NCBI GenBank assembly: GCA_964442345.1
Contig: CAYTZD010000064.1
Location: 1 to 6,168, forward strand
DNA: 6,168 nt
Direction: 5' to 3'
DNA from: Hippea sp964442345
Lineage (GTDB): Bacteria; Campylobacterota_A; Desulfurellia; Desulfurellales; Hippeaceae
The notes beneath the pieces were generated by a model. That model was not told the DNA's origin and did not search any database. It saw only the letters and a list, made by a program, of their open reading frames with translations. Shown here piece by piece: positions 1-6,168 of the stretch (its first letter is position 1; the number at the start of each line of letters is the position of its first letter). A program made the position numbers and the translations under genes.

Positions 1-2
1 TT

Positions 3-722
3 GCCTATGATAGGGTCTCTTCATCTAATCAGATAGCTTTGAAGATGCTTGATTGCGCCGTTGAGTTGTTTGGCTGTTTCTCTTTAGAAGAATATATGAA
101 AGAGATAATGAATTCTCAGTCGGGAATGGCTGTTGTTTTGAATATAGCAGACAGGATCTGCAAAGCAAAAAGTATAGAGGAGATTAAAGAGTTAAAAGCT
201 GAGTTTCTAAAAGCAGAAGAAAAGGCAGTTGCTGCTGCTTTTAAATACCTTGAAGGGGTAGATAATTTAGCAACAATATCGTTTTCAAAGAGCGTTCTGG
301 ATGTTTTGTTAAAGATAAAGCCGAAAAGGGTTTTTGTTTCTGTTTCTCATCCTGCAAGAGAAGGTGAAGCTTTGGCTGAAAGGCTAACAGAAGAAGGCAT
401 AAAGGTTGTTTTGTTTGAGGATTCGGCGTATTCTCTAATTATGAAAGAGACAGATGCAGTATTGATAGGTGCAGATGCCCTGTTTGATTTATGTGTTGTA
501 AATAAGATTGGTAGCTATGCTTTGGCTTTGCTTGCAATGGAATTTGAAAAGCCGTTTTATGTGGTTGCCAATAAATTTAAGGTGTTAGATGGCGATGTTG
601 AGAGGTTCTATAGGATTTCAAAGATGGACCCAAAAGAGATAAGCAATATAAATTGTGATATAATTAATGTATATTTTGAATGCGTGCCGAAGCGTTTGAT
701 TAAAAGGATATTTATGGGGTGA
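3..722 (+). CDS. eIF2B alpha/beta/delta-like (MtnA-fold) protein, 5' partial
   Basis: The frame is open to the window edge: in-frame codons from base 3 read AYDRVSSSNQIALKML with no stop, so the true start lies upstream and 239 residues are visible. The N-terminal part is helical. The C-terminal half is the Rossmann-like fold shared by eIF2B regulatory subunits, methylthioribose-1-phosphate isomerase (MtnA) and ribose-1,5-bisphosphate isomerase. Family signatures are SHPAREGEALAERL (an ESRP-type strand-loop-helix), VLIGADAL with the conserved Asp codon at 474-476, and VVNKIGSYALALLA followed by PFYVVANKFK. The MtnA cysteine normally lies in a THCN-type motif. The corresponding segment here reads TISFSKSVLDVL (about 273-305), with Ser where Cys is expected, so isomerase activity is doubtful and it looks more like the non-catalytic eIF2B type. 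The specific function is unknown. It sits 4 bases before the radical SAM gene, probably in one operon. Family assignment is firm, function is not. Confidence 0.85.
   Translation, partial: AYDRVSSSNQIALKMLDCAVELFGCFSLEEYMKEIMNSQSGMAVVLNIADRICKAKSIEEIKELKAEFLKAEEKAVAAAFKYLEGVDNLATISFSKSVLDVLLKIKPKRVFVSVSHPAREGEALAERLTEEGIKVVLFEDSAYSLIMKETDAVLIGADALFDLCVVNKIGSYALALLAMEFEKPFYVVANKFKVLDGDVERFYRISKMDPKEISNINCDIINVYFECVPKRLIKRIFMG
716..722 (+). promoter_or_regulatory. Ribosome binding site overlapping the upstream stop
   Basis: GGGGTGA overlaps the TGA stop of the eIF2B-like gene and lies 4 bases before the ATG at 727. It matches part of the consensus GGAGGTGAT. The arrangement fixes the start of the radical SAM gene and suggests translational coupling of the two genes. 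Confidence 0.6.
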
Positions 723-726
723 TAAA

Positions 727-1671
727 ATGGAATTTTTATTCGGACCTGTGCCTTCAAGAAGATTGGGCTTAAGCTTAGGTATAAATGTAATACCGTATAA
801 AATCTGTTCTTATAATTGTGTTTACTGTGAAGCAGGCAAAACGACAAAGCTTACAGTGGAAAGGGAGAGTTTCTTTGATCCTTCTAAGATAGAAAGGGAG
901 TTTGTTGAAAATATTGATAAGATGGGCAGAATAGATATTGTTACATTTTCAGGTGGCGGTGAGCCGACGCTTAATAAGGATTTGGGAAGGCTTATAAGGT
1001 TTATCAAAGATAAAGGTTTTAAGGTTGCCGTTTTGACAAATGGCAGTCTTATGTTTAGGGAAGATGTAAGGGAAGATTTGATGGATGCCGATGTTGTCAT
1101 ACCAAGTTTGGATGCTGCCTTAAATGACAGTTTTATAAAGATAAATAGGCCACACGGTAGCCTTAGGATTAAGAGAATAATAGATGGTTTGGCTGAATTT
1201 TGTAAGGATTTTAAAGGAGAAGTGTGGCTTGAAGTTTTGTTAGCTAAGGATTTAAATAATTCAAAGGAAGATTTGGAAGCTTTAAGTGATGCAATAAATA
1301 AGATAAAACCGTCAAAGGTTCAAGTAGGCACAGTTGATAGGCCGCCTGCTGAGAGTTGGGTTGAAAAACTTTCAGATAAAGAGATGATGGATGCTTATGT
1401 GTATTTGGCTGCACATACTTCTGTTGAAGTTGAGCTTATAGGCAAGTTCAACAAGGAGAATGATGCTTTTAAAGATGATATCGAAAGGGCTATACTGAAA
1501 TTGATAAATATAAGGCCGTGTTCTGAAGATGAGCTGATGAGCATCTTCTCGCTAAATAAAGACAAACTAAATGCAGTGTTGAAAAGGTTTGAAAAGGAAG
1601 AAAGGGTATATCGCTACACCTACGGTGGAAAGCAGTTTATAGCTGGTAATGTCTCCTTAGTAAAGCAGTGA
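727..1671 (+). CDS. Radical SAM protein, TYW1-like (COG0731-type)
   Basis: A 314-residue cytosolic radical S-adenosylmethionine protein. It opens with the FGPVPSRRLGLSLGIN signature of a widespread group annotated as wybutosine-synthesis-like Fe-S oxidoreductases. The 4Fe-4S cluster motif CX3CX2C is at C27, C31 and C34 (CSYNCVYC). The SAM-binding SGGGEPTL follows at residues 75-82, a later strand VVIPSLDA at 123-130, and NRPHGSL at 140-146. After the partial TIM-barrel core, residues about 252-308 look like a winged helix (AILKLINIRPCSEDEL, then VLKRFEKEERVYRY), which may bind nucleic acid or a partner. The ATG at 727 is chosen because it follows a Shine-Dalgarno site and gives the family's expected N-terminus. 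The protein is complete. The substrate is unknown: bacteria generally do not make wybutosine, so the family name should not be read as function. The likely partner is the coupled upstream eIF2B-like gene. Confidence 0.9.
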   Translation: MEFLFGPVPSRRLGLSLGINVIPYKICSYNCVYCEAGKTTKLTVERESFFDPSKIEREFVENIDKMGRIDIVTFSGGGEPTLNKDLGRLIRFIKDKGFKVAVLTNGSLMFREDVREDLMDADVVIPSLDAALNDSFIKINRPHGSLRIKRIIDGLAEFCKDFKGEVWLEVLLAKDLNNSKEDLEALSDAINKIKPSKVQVGTVDRPPAESWVEKLSDKEMMDAYVYLAAHTSVEVELIGKFNKENDAFKDDIERAILKLINIRPCSEDELMSIFSLNKDKLNAVLKRFEKEERVYRYTYGGKQFIAGNVSLVKQ

Positions 1672-1679
1672 TATAAATA
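1671..1679 (+). repeat. Left copy of 9-bp direct repeat ATATAAATA
   Basis: ATATAAATA begins at the last base of the radical SAM stop codon and lies just before the AAA/nuclease gene. An identical copy lies at 4433-4441, so the pair brackets the two-ATPase module. It could be a target-site duplication, a shared -10-like promoter element (it contains TATAAA), or coincidence in AT-rich gaps. Confidence 0.4.
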
Positions 1680-1685
1680 TTATAC

Positions 1686-1691
1686 GGAGGT
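1686..1691 (+). promoter_or_regulatory. Shine-Dalgarno site of the AAA/nuclease gene
   Basis: GGAGGT lies 4 bases before the ATG at 1696. The spacing is slightly short but the match is strong and supports this start. Confidence 0.7.
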
Positions 1692-1695
1692 CCCA

Positions 1696-3246
1696 ATGCC
1701 AAAAAAACTCCCAATAGGTATCTCAACCTTAAGTCAGATAATAAATGATGGGTATATCTATATTGACAAAACACAAATAGCCTTAGACTTGATAAATAGC
1801 GGAAAGTATTACTTTCTATCCCGTCCAAGACGCTTTGGCAAGTCTCTGTTTCTTGATACACTCAAAGAGATATTTAAAGGCAACAAGGAACTATTCAAAG
1901 GCTTATACATATATGACAAGTATAATTTTGAAAGCTATCCTGTAATATCTGTATCGTTTGGCTCTGGTGGTGTAAAAACTACAGAAGACCTACACAACGA
2001 AGTTGATATAATTCTTGAAAAAAATCAAAGATATCTCAATATAAAATGCCCTGCAGGTTATAGGTTTAAACACTGTTTTCAATATTTAATAGAAGAAGCC
2101 TACAAAAAATACCAAAAACCCGTCGTTATTCTCATTGACGAATACGACAAGCCCATTCTTGACAACATAGAGAATAAAGAGATAGCAAGACAGATAAGAG
2201 ACGAACTAAAGAACTTCTACGCTGTAATCAAAGACTCAGATGCTTTCATCAAGTTTGTCTTTATCACAGGAGTAAGCAAATTCTCAAAGGTTAGTCTCTT
2301 TTCTGGTCTAAACAACCTAAACGACATAACGATTAATCCCAGATATGCAACAATCTGTGGTTATACACAGAAGGATGTTGAGACATCATTTGCAGAGCAT
2401 CTCAAAGGTGTTGACCTTGAGAAGGTAAAAAGATGGTATAACGGCTATAGATGGCTTGGTGAGCCAGTCTATAACCCATTTGACATACTTCTTTTCATCT
2501 CAAACCAGTATAGATTTGGCAATTACTGGTTCTCAACAGCCACACCAACATTCCTGCTTAAACTGATAGAGAAAAACAGATACCATCTGCCAAACTTAGA
2601 GAAAGCAGTCAAGGATTACAGAATGCTTGATAGCTTTGATGTGGACTTCATAGACATAGAAACCCTAATGTGGCAGACGGGGTATTTGACGATAATAGAA
2701 GCAAAAGACACTCCAAGAGGCGTTCTCTTCCATCTTGGCATACCAAACCTTGAAGTTGAATTATCCCTTTTCGGAAGTATAGCAGATTTCATAACAAGGA
2801 CGAACAATTCAGCTATCATAAGCAACAATCTATATATGGCTTTACTCAACCAAGACTTAGAAACCTTCAAACAAGAACTTATCTCACTATTTGCTTCTAT
2901 CCCTTATACAAACTTTACAGGTGAAAAGCTTTATGAATATGAAGGATACTATGTCAGTGTATTCTACGCCTATATGAAGGCATTGGGTGTTGAACTGATA
3001 GCAGAAGATATAACAAACAAGGGAAGGATAGACTTAACATTAAAGTTTGATGATGCAATATACATTATGGAATTCAAAGAAGAAGGCAAAGACGCCTTAG
3101 GACAGATTAAACAGAAGAAGTATTACGAGAAATACCTAAGTGAGAATAAGCCAATCTACCTGATAGGGATAGAGTTTGATAGAAAGGAAAGGAATGTGGT
3201 GAGAGTGGATGCAGAAACTCTCAGGCATAAATCAAATAACTATTAA
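1696..3246 (+). CDS. AAA-ATPase-like / PD-(D/E)XK nuclease fusion protein
   Basis: A 516-residue protein with the two-domain layout of PF09820 (AAA-ATPase-like) and PF08011 (PD-(D/E)XK nuclease). The N-terminus has YIYIDKT (residues 20-26). A family-typical, non-classical P-loop RPRRFGKSL follows at 43-51, with K49 and S50 as likely nucleotide contacts. The Walker B stretch VVILIDEYDKP (143-153) includes D148 and E149. FITGVSKFSKVSLFSGLNN (about 189-207) is the sensor-like signature. WYNGYRW (247-253) and VYNPFDIL are further family marks. The C-terminal nuclease-like core has GRIDL with D446, then E459-F460-K461 in IMEFKEE, then a Q470-I-K and YYEKY helix. The putative metal-binding D...ExK set is therefore intact. 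There is no signal peptide or membrane segment. These proteins are often multicopy in anaerobes and their role is not established. Base composition is C-rich on this strand, unlike the flanking genes. It precedes a second ATPase gene by 28 bases. Confidence 0.88.
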   Translation: MPKKLPIGISTLSQIINDGYIYIDKTQIALDLINSGKYYFLSRPRRFGKSLFLDTLKEIFKGNKELFKGLYIYDKYNFESYPVISVSFGSGGVKTTEDLHNEVDIILEKNQRYLNIKCPAGYRFKHCFQYLIEEAYKKYQKPVVILIDEYDKPILDNIENKEIARQIRDELKNFYAVIKDSDAFIKFVFITGVSKFSKVSLFSGLNNLNDITINPRYATICGYTQKDVETSFAEHLKGVDLEKVKRWYNGYRWLGEPVYNPFDILLFISNQYRFGNYWFSTATPTFLLKLIEKNRYHLPNLEKAVKDYRMLDSFDVDFIDIETLMWQTGYLTIIEAKDTPRGVLFHLGIPNLEVELSLFGSIADFITRTNNSAIISNNLYMALLNQDLETFKQELISLFASIPYTNFTGEKLYEYEGYYVSVFYAYMKALGVELIAEDITNKGRIDLTLKFDDAIYIMEFKEEGKDALGQIKQKKYYEKYLSENKPIYLIGIEFDRKERNVVRVDAETLRHKSNNY

Positions 3247-3263
3247 AGTCTGTTTTTAAAAGC

Positions 3264-3269
3264 GGAGGT
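3264..3269 (+). promoter_or_regulatory. Shine-Dalgarno site of the second ATPase gene
   Basis: GGAGGT lies 5 bases before the ATG at 3275, in the 28-base gap after the nuclease-fusion gene. It fixes the start of the second ATPase. No terminator separates the two genes, which fits co-transcription. Confidence 0.7.
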
Positions 3270-3274
3270 TAAAA

Positions 3275-4414
3275 ATGCGCAAACTAACATACAGAAATGT
3301 TCCATATATTGACAGAGAAGAGGAAGAGAAGTTTTTATTACATAGACTATACAATGAAGAACCGACAAGCATTCTCTTCATCTACGGACCAAAATCATCA
3401 GGCAAGACAACCTTTGTTGAATACATTGTTGAGAATATCTTGCAGAAGGATAAGAGATTCTATGTCAATTATGTGAATTTCAGAAGGTATGCCATAGTAA
3501 ACTATGATTCGTTCTTAAATATCTACTTCAAACCCATTACAGAAGAGAACAAATCAATGCTTGCAAAGATGAAAGAGAAGTTTAATGTGATAATATCCGG
3601 CCTAAAAGGTGAGATAAGCATACCAGAACAGGGAATAAACTATATGGTTAGCTTTAATCTATACAATGCCATGCAAGAGAATAAATTAGACCCATTTGAT
3701 TTATTCTTTGATATTCTAAAAAAACTAAGAGAAAAAGGCAAAACACCCATCTTAATCATAGATGAAGTCCAAGAATTATCAGATATCTACATGAATGGAG
3801 ATATAAAGAAAAGATACCTGCTTACAGAGTTCTTTAAGTTTCTCATAGGACTTACAAAAGAGACACACTTGGCTCACATCATTGTTTGCACAAGTTCATC
3901 AATTTTTATTGATGAGATATACAACCATTCCAATCTTGCAAAGACAAGTGATTTCTTCCTGTTTGACCACTTTAACCGAGATATAATCCAAGAGTGGCTA
4001 AAAGATGAGAAATTCAGTGATGAAGAGATTGAACTGATCTGGGAATTCTTAGGCGGCTGTCCTTATGATATACTTCAGCTTCTATCATACAGAAGGGCGT
4101 ATAAGGATGAGTTTGATTTGAAAGGTTATCTTGTGCATCAGGCAGAAGTGATGAGAGGAAGGATTAGTTTAACAGTATCAGATAATTTAAAAACAATTGA
4201 AGAGAAAAGGTATTTTAAAGAGATGTTGAGACAGATTATAGAAAAGGATTATATTCTCAAGAAAGATGAAGATGAGATGCAAAGCAAAGTGCTAAAGGTT
4301 GCAATAGATAAGGATATTCTTTTTCTATATTCAGACAAGGGAACAATAAAGTTTAATTCTCAAATAATGAAAAAAGGCGCTGAAGTCTATTTGGGTTTTG
4401 TCATAAATAGTTGA
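3275..4414 (+). CDS. P-loop ATPase of the archaeal-type ATPase family (PF01637-like)
   Basis: A 379-residue ATPase. The N-terminus YIDREEEEKFLLHRL resembles the 'F.dRe.El..L' lead-in of archaeal-type ATPases in the STAND/MNS group. A classical Walker A, YGPKSSGKTT, is at residues 37-46. Walker B is ILIIDEVQEL at 159-168 with D163 and E164. A sensor-like strand IIVCTSSS is at 202-209. The family-typical GGCPYD is at 260-265, within a helical region. The end (ILFLYSDKGTIKFNSQIMKKGAEVYL) resembles the winged-helix ending of these proteins. Many relatives carry a C-terminal DUF234 nuclease-like domain. I see no D...ExK motif here, so this protein seems to be ATPase plus winged helix only. Its role is unknown, and proposals for the family include mobile-element or defence functions. 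It likely shares a transcript with the preceding nuclease-fusion gene. The last third is more G-rich than the first two thirds. Confidence 0.8.
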   Translation: MRKLTYRNVPYIDREEEEKFLLHRLYNEEPTSILFIYGPKSSGKTTFVEYIVENILQKDKRFYVNYVNFRRYAIVNYDSFLNIYFKPITEENKSMLAKMKEKFNVIISGLKGEISIPEQGINYMVSFNLYNAMQENKLDPFDLFFDILKKLREKGKTPILIIDEVQELSDIYMNGDIKKRYLLTEFFKFLIGLTKETHLAHIIVCTSSSIFIDEIYNHSNLAKTSDFFLFDHFNRDIIQEWLKDEKFSDEEIELIWEFLGGCPYDILQLLSYRRAYKDEFDLKGYLVHQAEVMRGRISLTVSDNLKTIEEKRYFKEMLRQIIEKDYILKKDEDEMQSKVLKVAIDKDILFLYSDKGTIKFNSQIMKKGAEVYLGFVINS

Positions 4415-4439
4415 ATAAAAACTGTTTTCATAATATAAA
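4411..4439 (+). promoter_or_regulatory. Candidate sigma-70-type promoter for fba
   Basis: TTGAAT at 4411-4416 (4 of 6 against TTGACA) is followed after exactly 17 bases by TATAAA at 4434-4439 (5 of 6 against TATAAT). It overlaps the stop of the ATPase gene and lies about 35 bases before the aldolase start. AT-rich gaps produce such matches by chance, so this is tentative. It would let the aldolase be expressed independently of the module upstream. Confidence 0.4.
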
Positions 4440-4441
4440 TA
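4433..4441 (+). repeat. Right copy of 9-bp direct repeat ATATAAATA
   Basis: This is an exact second copy of the 9 bases at 1671-1679, in the gap between the ATPase gene and the aldolase. The bases next to the two copies differ, so the match is exactly 9. It overlaps the candidate -10 element of the aldolase promoter. Confidence 0.4.
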
Positions 4442-4458
4442 GGTAAAATTTTTTGCAA

Positions 4459-4466
4459 AAGGAGGT
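4459..4466 (+). promoter_or_regulatory. Strong Shine-Dalgarno site of fba
   Basis: AAGGAGGT is a full match to the anti-Shine-Dalgarno complement and lies 6 bases before the ATG at 4473. It is the best ribosome site in the window, as expected for an abundant glycolytic enzyme. Confidence 0.85.
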
Positions 4467-4472
4467 CAAAAA

Positions 4473-5459
4473 ATGGTTCATTACACGGAGTTGGGATTTG
4501 TAAACACTAAAGAGATGTTTAAGGATGCAATGGCAAATGGTTATGCCGTTCCTGCTTATAACTTTAACAATATGGAGCAGCTTCAAGCTATAATTACTGC
4601 ATGTACTTTGACCCAGTCGCCAGTTATTTTGCAGGTTTCAAAGGGTGCAAGGAAATATGCCAACCAGACATTGTTGAGATGGATGGCTCAGGGTGCTGTT
4701 GAATTGATGAAAGAGATAGCAAAAGAGAATAATTTAAAGGAGATTCCAATAGCTTTGCATCTTGATCATGGAGATAGCTTTGAATTATGTAAAAGCTGTA
4801 TAGAAATGGGTTTCTCATCCGTTATGATAGATGGCAGTCATCTGCCTTATGAAGAGAATGTTGAAATCACTGCAAAGGTTGTTGAGTATGCGCATAAGTA
4901 CGATGTAACTGTTGAAGGCGAGCTTGGTGTCTTGGCTGGTATAGAAGACGATGTTAAGGCTGAGAAGAATATTTACACAAATCCAGACGATGTTGAAGAT
5001 TTTGTAAAGAGAACGGGTGTTGATTCTTTGGCTATAGCTATTGGAACATCTCATGGTGCATATAAATTTAAGGTAAAACCAGGTGAGCAGCCACCACCAT
5101 TGAGATTTGATATACTTGAAGAAGTTGAAAAAAGGATTCCGGGCTTTCCTATAGTCTTGCATGGTGCAAGCAGCGTATTGCAGGAGTATGTTGAGATTAT
5201 CAATAAATATGGTGGCAACTTAGAAGGCGCCGTCGGTGTTCCAGAAGATCAGCTAAGAAAAGCCGCAAAAAGTGCAGTCTGCAAGATAAACATAGATTCA
5301 GATGGCAGACTTGTTATGACGGCAAAAATTAGAGAGTTCTTATGGAATAATCCAAAGGAGTTTGACCCAAGAAAATATTTAGGTCCTGCAAGGGAAGAGC
5401 TAATCAAAATGTATATGAGAAAGAATAAAGAAGTTTTGGGTAGTGCAAATAGGGTATAG
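4473..5459 (+). CDS. fba: Class II fructose-1,6-bisphosphate aldolase
   Basis: A 328-residue zinc-dependent aldolase that reversibly cleaves fructose 1,6-bisphosphate into dihydroxyacetone phosphate and glyceraldehyde 3-phosphate in glycolysis or gluconeogenesis. It starts with the class II pattern in which AVPAYNFNN (residues 25-33) precedes the first barrel helix. HLDHGDS (96-102) carries the catalytic D98 and zinc ligand H99. VEGELG (147-152) holds the conserved acidic residues. GTSHGAYKF has H194 and VLHGASS has H230, the two further histidine zinc ligands. The phosphate/substrate loop KINIDSDGR has N273 and D275. The region before it (GGNLEGAVGVPEDQLRKAA) and the C-terminus (FDPRKYLGPAREEL) match the common longer bacterial form. 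The full length and all key residues are present. The start is fixed by the AAGGAGGT site. It may have its own promoter in the 58-base gap upstream. A chemoreceptor gene follows after 2 bases with no functional link that I can see. Confidence 0.97.
   Translation: MVHYTELGFVNTKEMFKDAMANGYAVPAYNFNNMEQLQAIITACTLTQSPVILQVSKGARKYANQTLLRWMAQGAVELMKEIAKENNLKEIPIALHLDHGDSFELCKSCIEMGFSSVMIDGSHLPYEENVEITAKVVEYAHKYDVTVEGELGVLAGIEDDVKAEKNIYTNPDDVEDFVKRTGVDSLAIAIGTSHGAYKFKVKPGEQPPPLRFDILEEVEKRIPGFPIVLHGASSVLQEYVEIINKYGGNLEGAVGVPEDQLRKAAKSAVCKINIDSDGRLVMTAKIREFLWNNPKEFDPRKYLGPAREELIKMYMRKNKEVLGSANRV
5451..5454 (+). promoter_or_regulatory. Weak ribosome site of the chemoreceptor gene
   Basis: AGGG inside the last codons of the aldolase gene lies 7 bases before the ATG at 5462. 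It is the only purine-rich candidate there. The overlap with the upstream coding end suggests that translation depends partly on the aldolase being translated. Confidence 0.4.
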
Positions 5460-5461
5460 CT

Positions 5462-6168
5462 ATGAGTTATACTAAGAAGCTACTCATATATATGATAGGC
5501 TTTGGCGTAGTGATAGGGATTATATTCCCTATCTTTGCTTCCTTTTTTGTTGATGTTAAAAGTGGATATGGAGTTATCTTTGATATTAGTTGCGTTGTTG
5601 CTGGTATTGTCGTTGGTCTGAGTGGTTTCTATATAACAAAGGTAATAGTATTAAAACAGCTTGAGAAGATGAGCGAGGTGTTAAAAAAGGTTGAAGATAA
5701 GGATTTAAGTTCAAAGATAGATGATGCATCTATTCTCTCTTCTGACGATGAGATAGGTTTACTTGCAAGGGTCTTTAATAAGACTGTGGGTTCTTTGAAA
5801 GAAGTTATCAAATATACGGCTGAGCTTATCTCGTCAGTGTTTTCTCTCTCTTCTGAGATAAATAGGGATACAGAATCCATAAAGGGTGTTTTGAATGATA
5901 CATTGAACTATTCCCAGCAGATCAAGGAATCTGTTGCTAAACTGAGTGAAGTTTACTCTGAGATTGGCGGCAGGCTTGAGGTTGTCAGAAGAAAGCTTGA
6001 GAGATCGAACGACACCTTTAATGATAGCTTTGACTTGATAGAGAGTAACCTAAACGATGTCAGTAGCTTTTCAGCGTCGTTTTATGAGATGAAGGGCGAG
6101 GTTGAACAGCTAAAGAGTATTGTAAGTCTTGTTGCCGATTCTGTTCTTGTGATAAATGAGATAGCAGA
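5462..6168 (+). CDS. Methyl-accepting chemotaxis protein, 3' partial
   Basis: The frame starts MSYTKKLLIYMIGFGV at 5462 and stays open to the window end, showing 235 residues. Two hydrophobic segments, about residues 7-30 and 38-60, are separated by only some seven residues, so there is practically no extracytoplasmic ligand domain. A HAMP domain follows (about 57-108): KQLEKMSEVLKKVEDKDL, then the DExG-type turn SDDEIGLLARVFN at 94-106. The rest is Ser/Asn/Asp-rich heptad coiled coil. It ends with EVEQLKSIVSLVADSVLVI and NEIA, which resembles the stretch leading to the DQTNLLALNAAIEAARAGE hairpin tip of chemoreceptors. That tip lies beyond the window. The protein should sit in the inner membrane and signal to CheA/CheW. 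A histidine kinase is possible in principle, but the long coiled coil after HAMP favours a receptor. The start follows the aldolase stop by 2 bases, with AGGG 7 bases upstream. Confidence 0.85.
   Translation, partial: MSYTKKLLIYMIGFGVVIGIIFPIFASFFVDVKSGYGVIFDISCVVAGIVVGLSGFYITKVIVLKQLEKMSEVLKKVEDKDLSSKIDDASILSSDDEIGLLARVFNKTVGSLKEVIKYTAELISSVFSLSSEINRDTESIKGVLNDTLNYSQQIKESVAKLSEVYSEIGGRLEVVRRKLERSNDTFNDSFDLIESNLNDVSSFSASFYEMKGEVEQLKSIVSLVADSVLVINEIA

Noticed and set aside
39..47. TTG at 39 as the start of the first gene
   Set aside because: The frame is open upstream to the window edge with family-like sequence (DRVSSSNQIALKML), and there is no ribosome site before the TTG. The gene is cut by the window instead.
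3..722. Calling the first gene mtnA
   Set aside because: The catalytic cysteine motif is absent and the protein appears shorter than typical MtnA, so an enzyme name is not justified.
1672..1684. Promoter for the nuclease-fusion gene in the 24-base gap
   Set aside because: TATAAA and TATTAT are present, but no acceptable -35 box lies 16-18 bases upstream. The match alone is weak in AT-rich sequence.
4417..4428. AAAAACTGTTTT as a terminator after the ATPase gene
   Set aside because: The stem is only four A-T pairs with a three-base loop, too weak for an intrinsic terminator.
1672..4472. Insertion sequence or transposon around the two-ATPase module
   Set aside because: There is no transposase or integrase gene and no convincing inverted terminal repeats. 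Only the short direct repeat supports mobility, so no mobile element is annotated.
4815..5162. Minus-strand open frame of 115 codons inside fba
   Set aside because: It lies fully antisense to a well-conserved aldolase, has no recognisable protein features and no ribosome site I could identify. The other minus-strand frames (608-847, 822-1100, 1637-1861, 2616-2870, 4624-4818, 5629-5880) are rejected on the same grounds.

Overview
The window is compact, AT-rich bacterial DNA with six protein genes, all on the + strand. The two outer genes run off the window edges. Intergenic gaps are only 2 to 58 bases and most starts have a clear GGAGG-type Shine-Dalgarno site. No RNA gene, CRISPR array, insertion sequence or convincing terminator is visible. 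The gene content suggests an anaerobic, motile, low-GC Gram-negative or thermophile-related bacterium: a class II fructose-bisphosphate aldolase, a TYW1-like radical SAM protein, a chemotaxis receptor, and two ATPase families that are often multicopy in anaerobes. From the general look of the proteins I would guess a relative of Hippea/Desulfurella, but this is an unsearched impression with low confidence.

Left part (1-1671): the 3' end of a gene for an eIF2B/MtnA-fold protein that appears to lack the catalytic cysteine of the isomerase members. Four bases after it comes a radical SAM protein with a CX3CX2C cluster and a probable C-terminal winged helix. The two are probably translationally coupled.

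Middle part (1672-4472): a two-gene module. The first protein is an AAA-ATPase-like/PD-(D/E)XK nuclease fusion (the architecture of PF09820 plus PF08011). The second is a P-loop ATPase resembling the archaeal-type ATPase family PF01637. Most of this module has C-over-G skew and different codon preferences from its G-rich, TTG-rich neighbours. It is also bracketed by a perfect 9-base direct repeat, ATATAAATA, in the gaps on either side. Together these suggest a separately acquired or mobile accessory cassette, possibly defence-related, though no function is established.

Right part (4473-6168): a complete class II fructose-1,6-bisphosphate aldolase gene with an excellent ribosome site and a plausible promoter of its own. 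Two bases after its stop is the 5' part of a chemotaxis receptor with two membrane helices, almost no extracytoplasmic domain, and a HAMP domain. The window ends just before the expected receptor hairpin tip.
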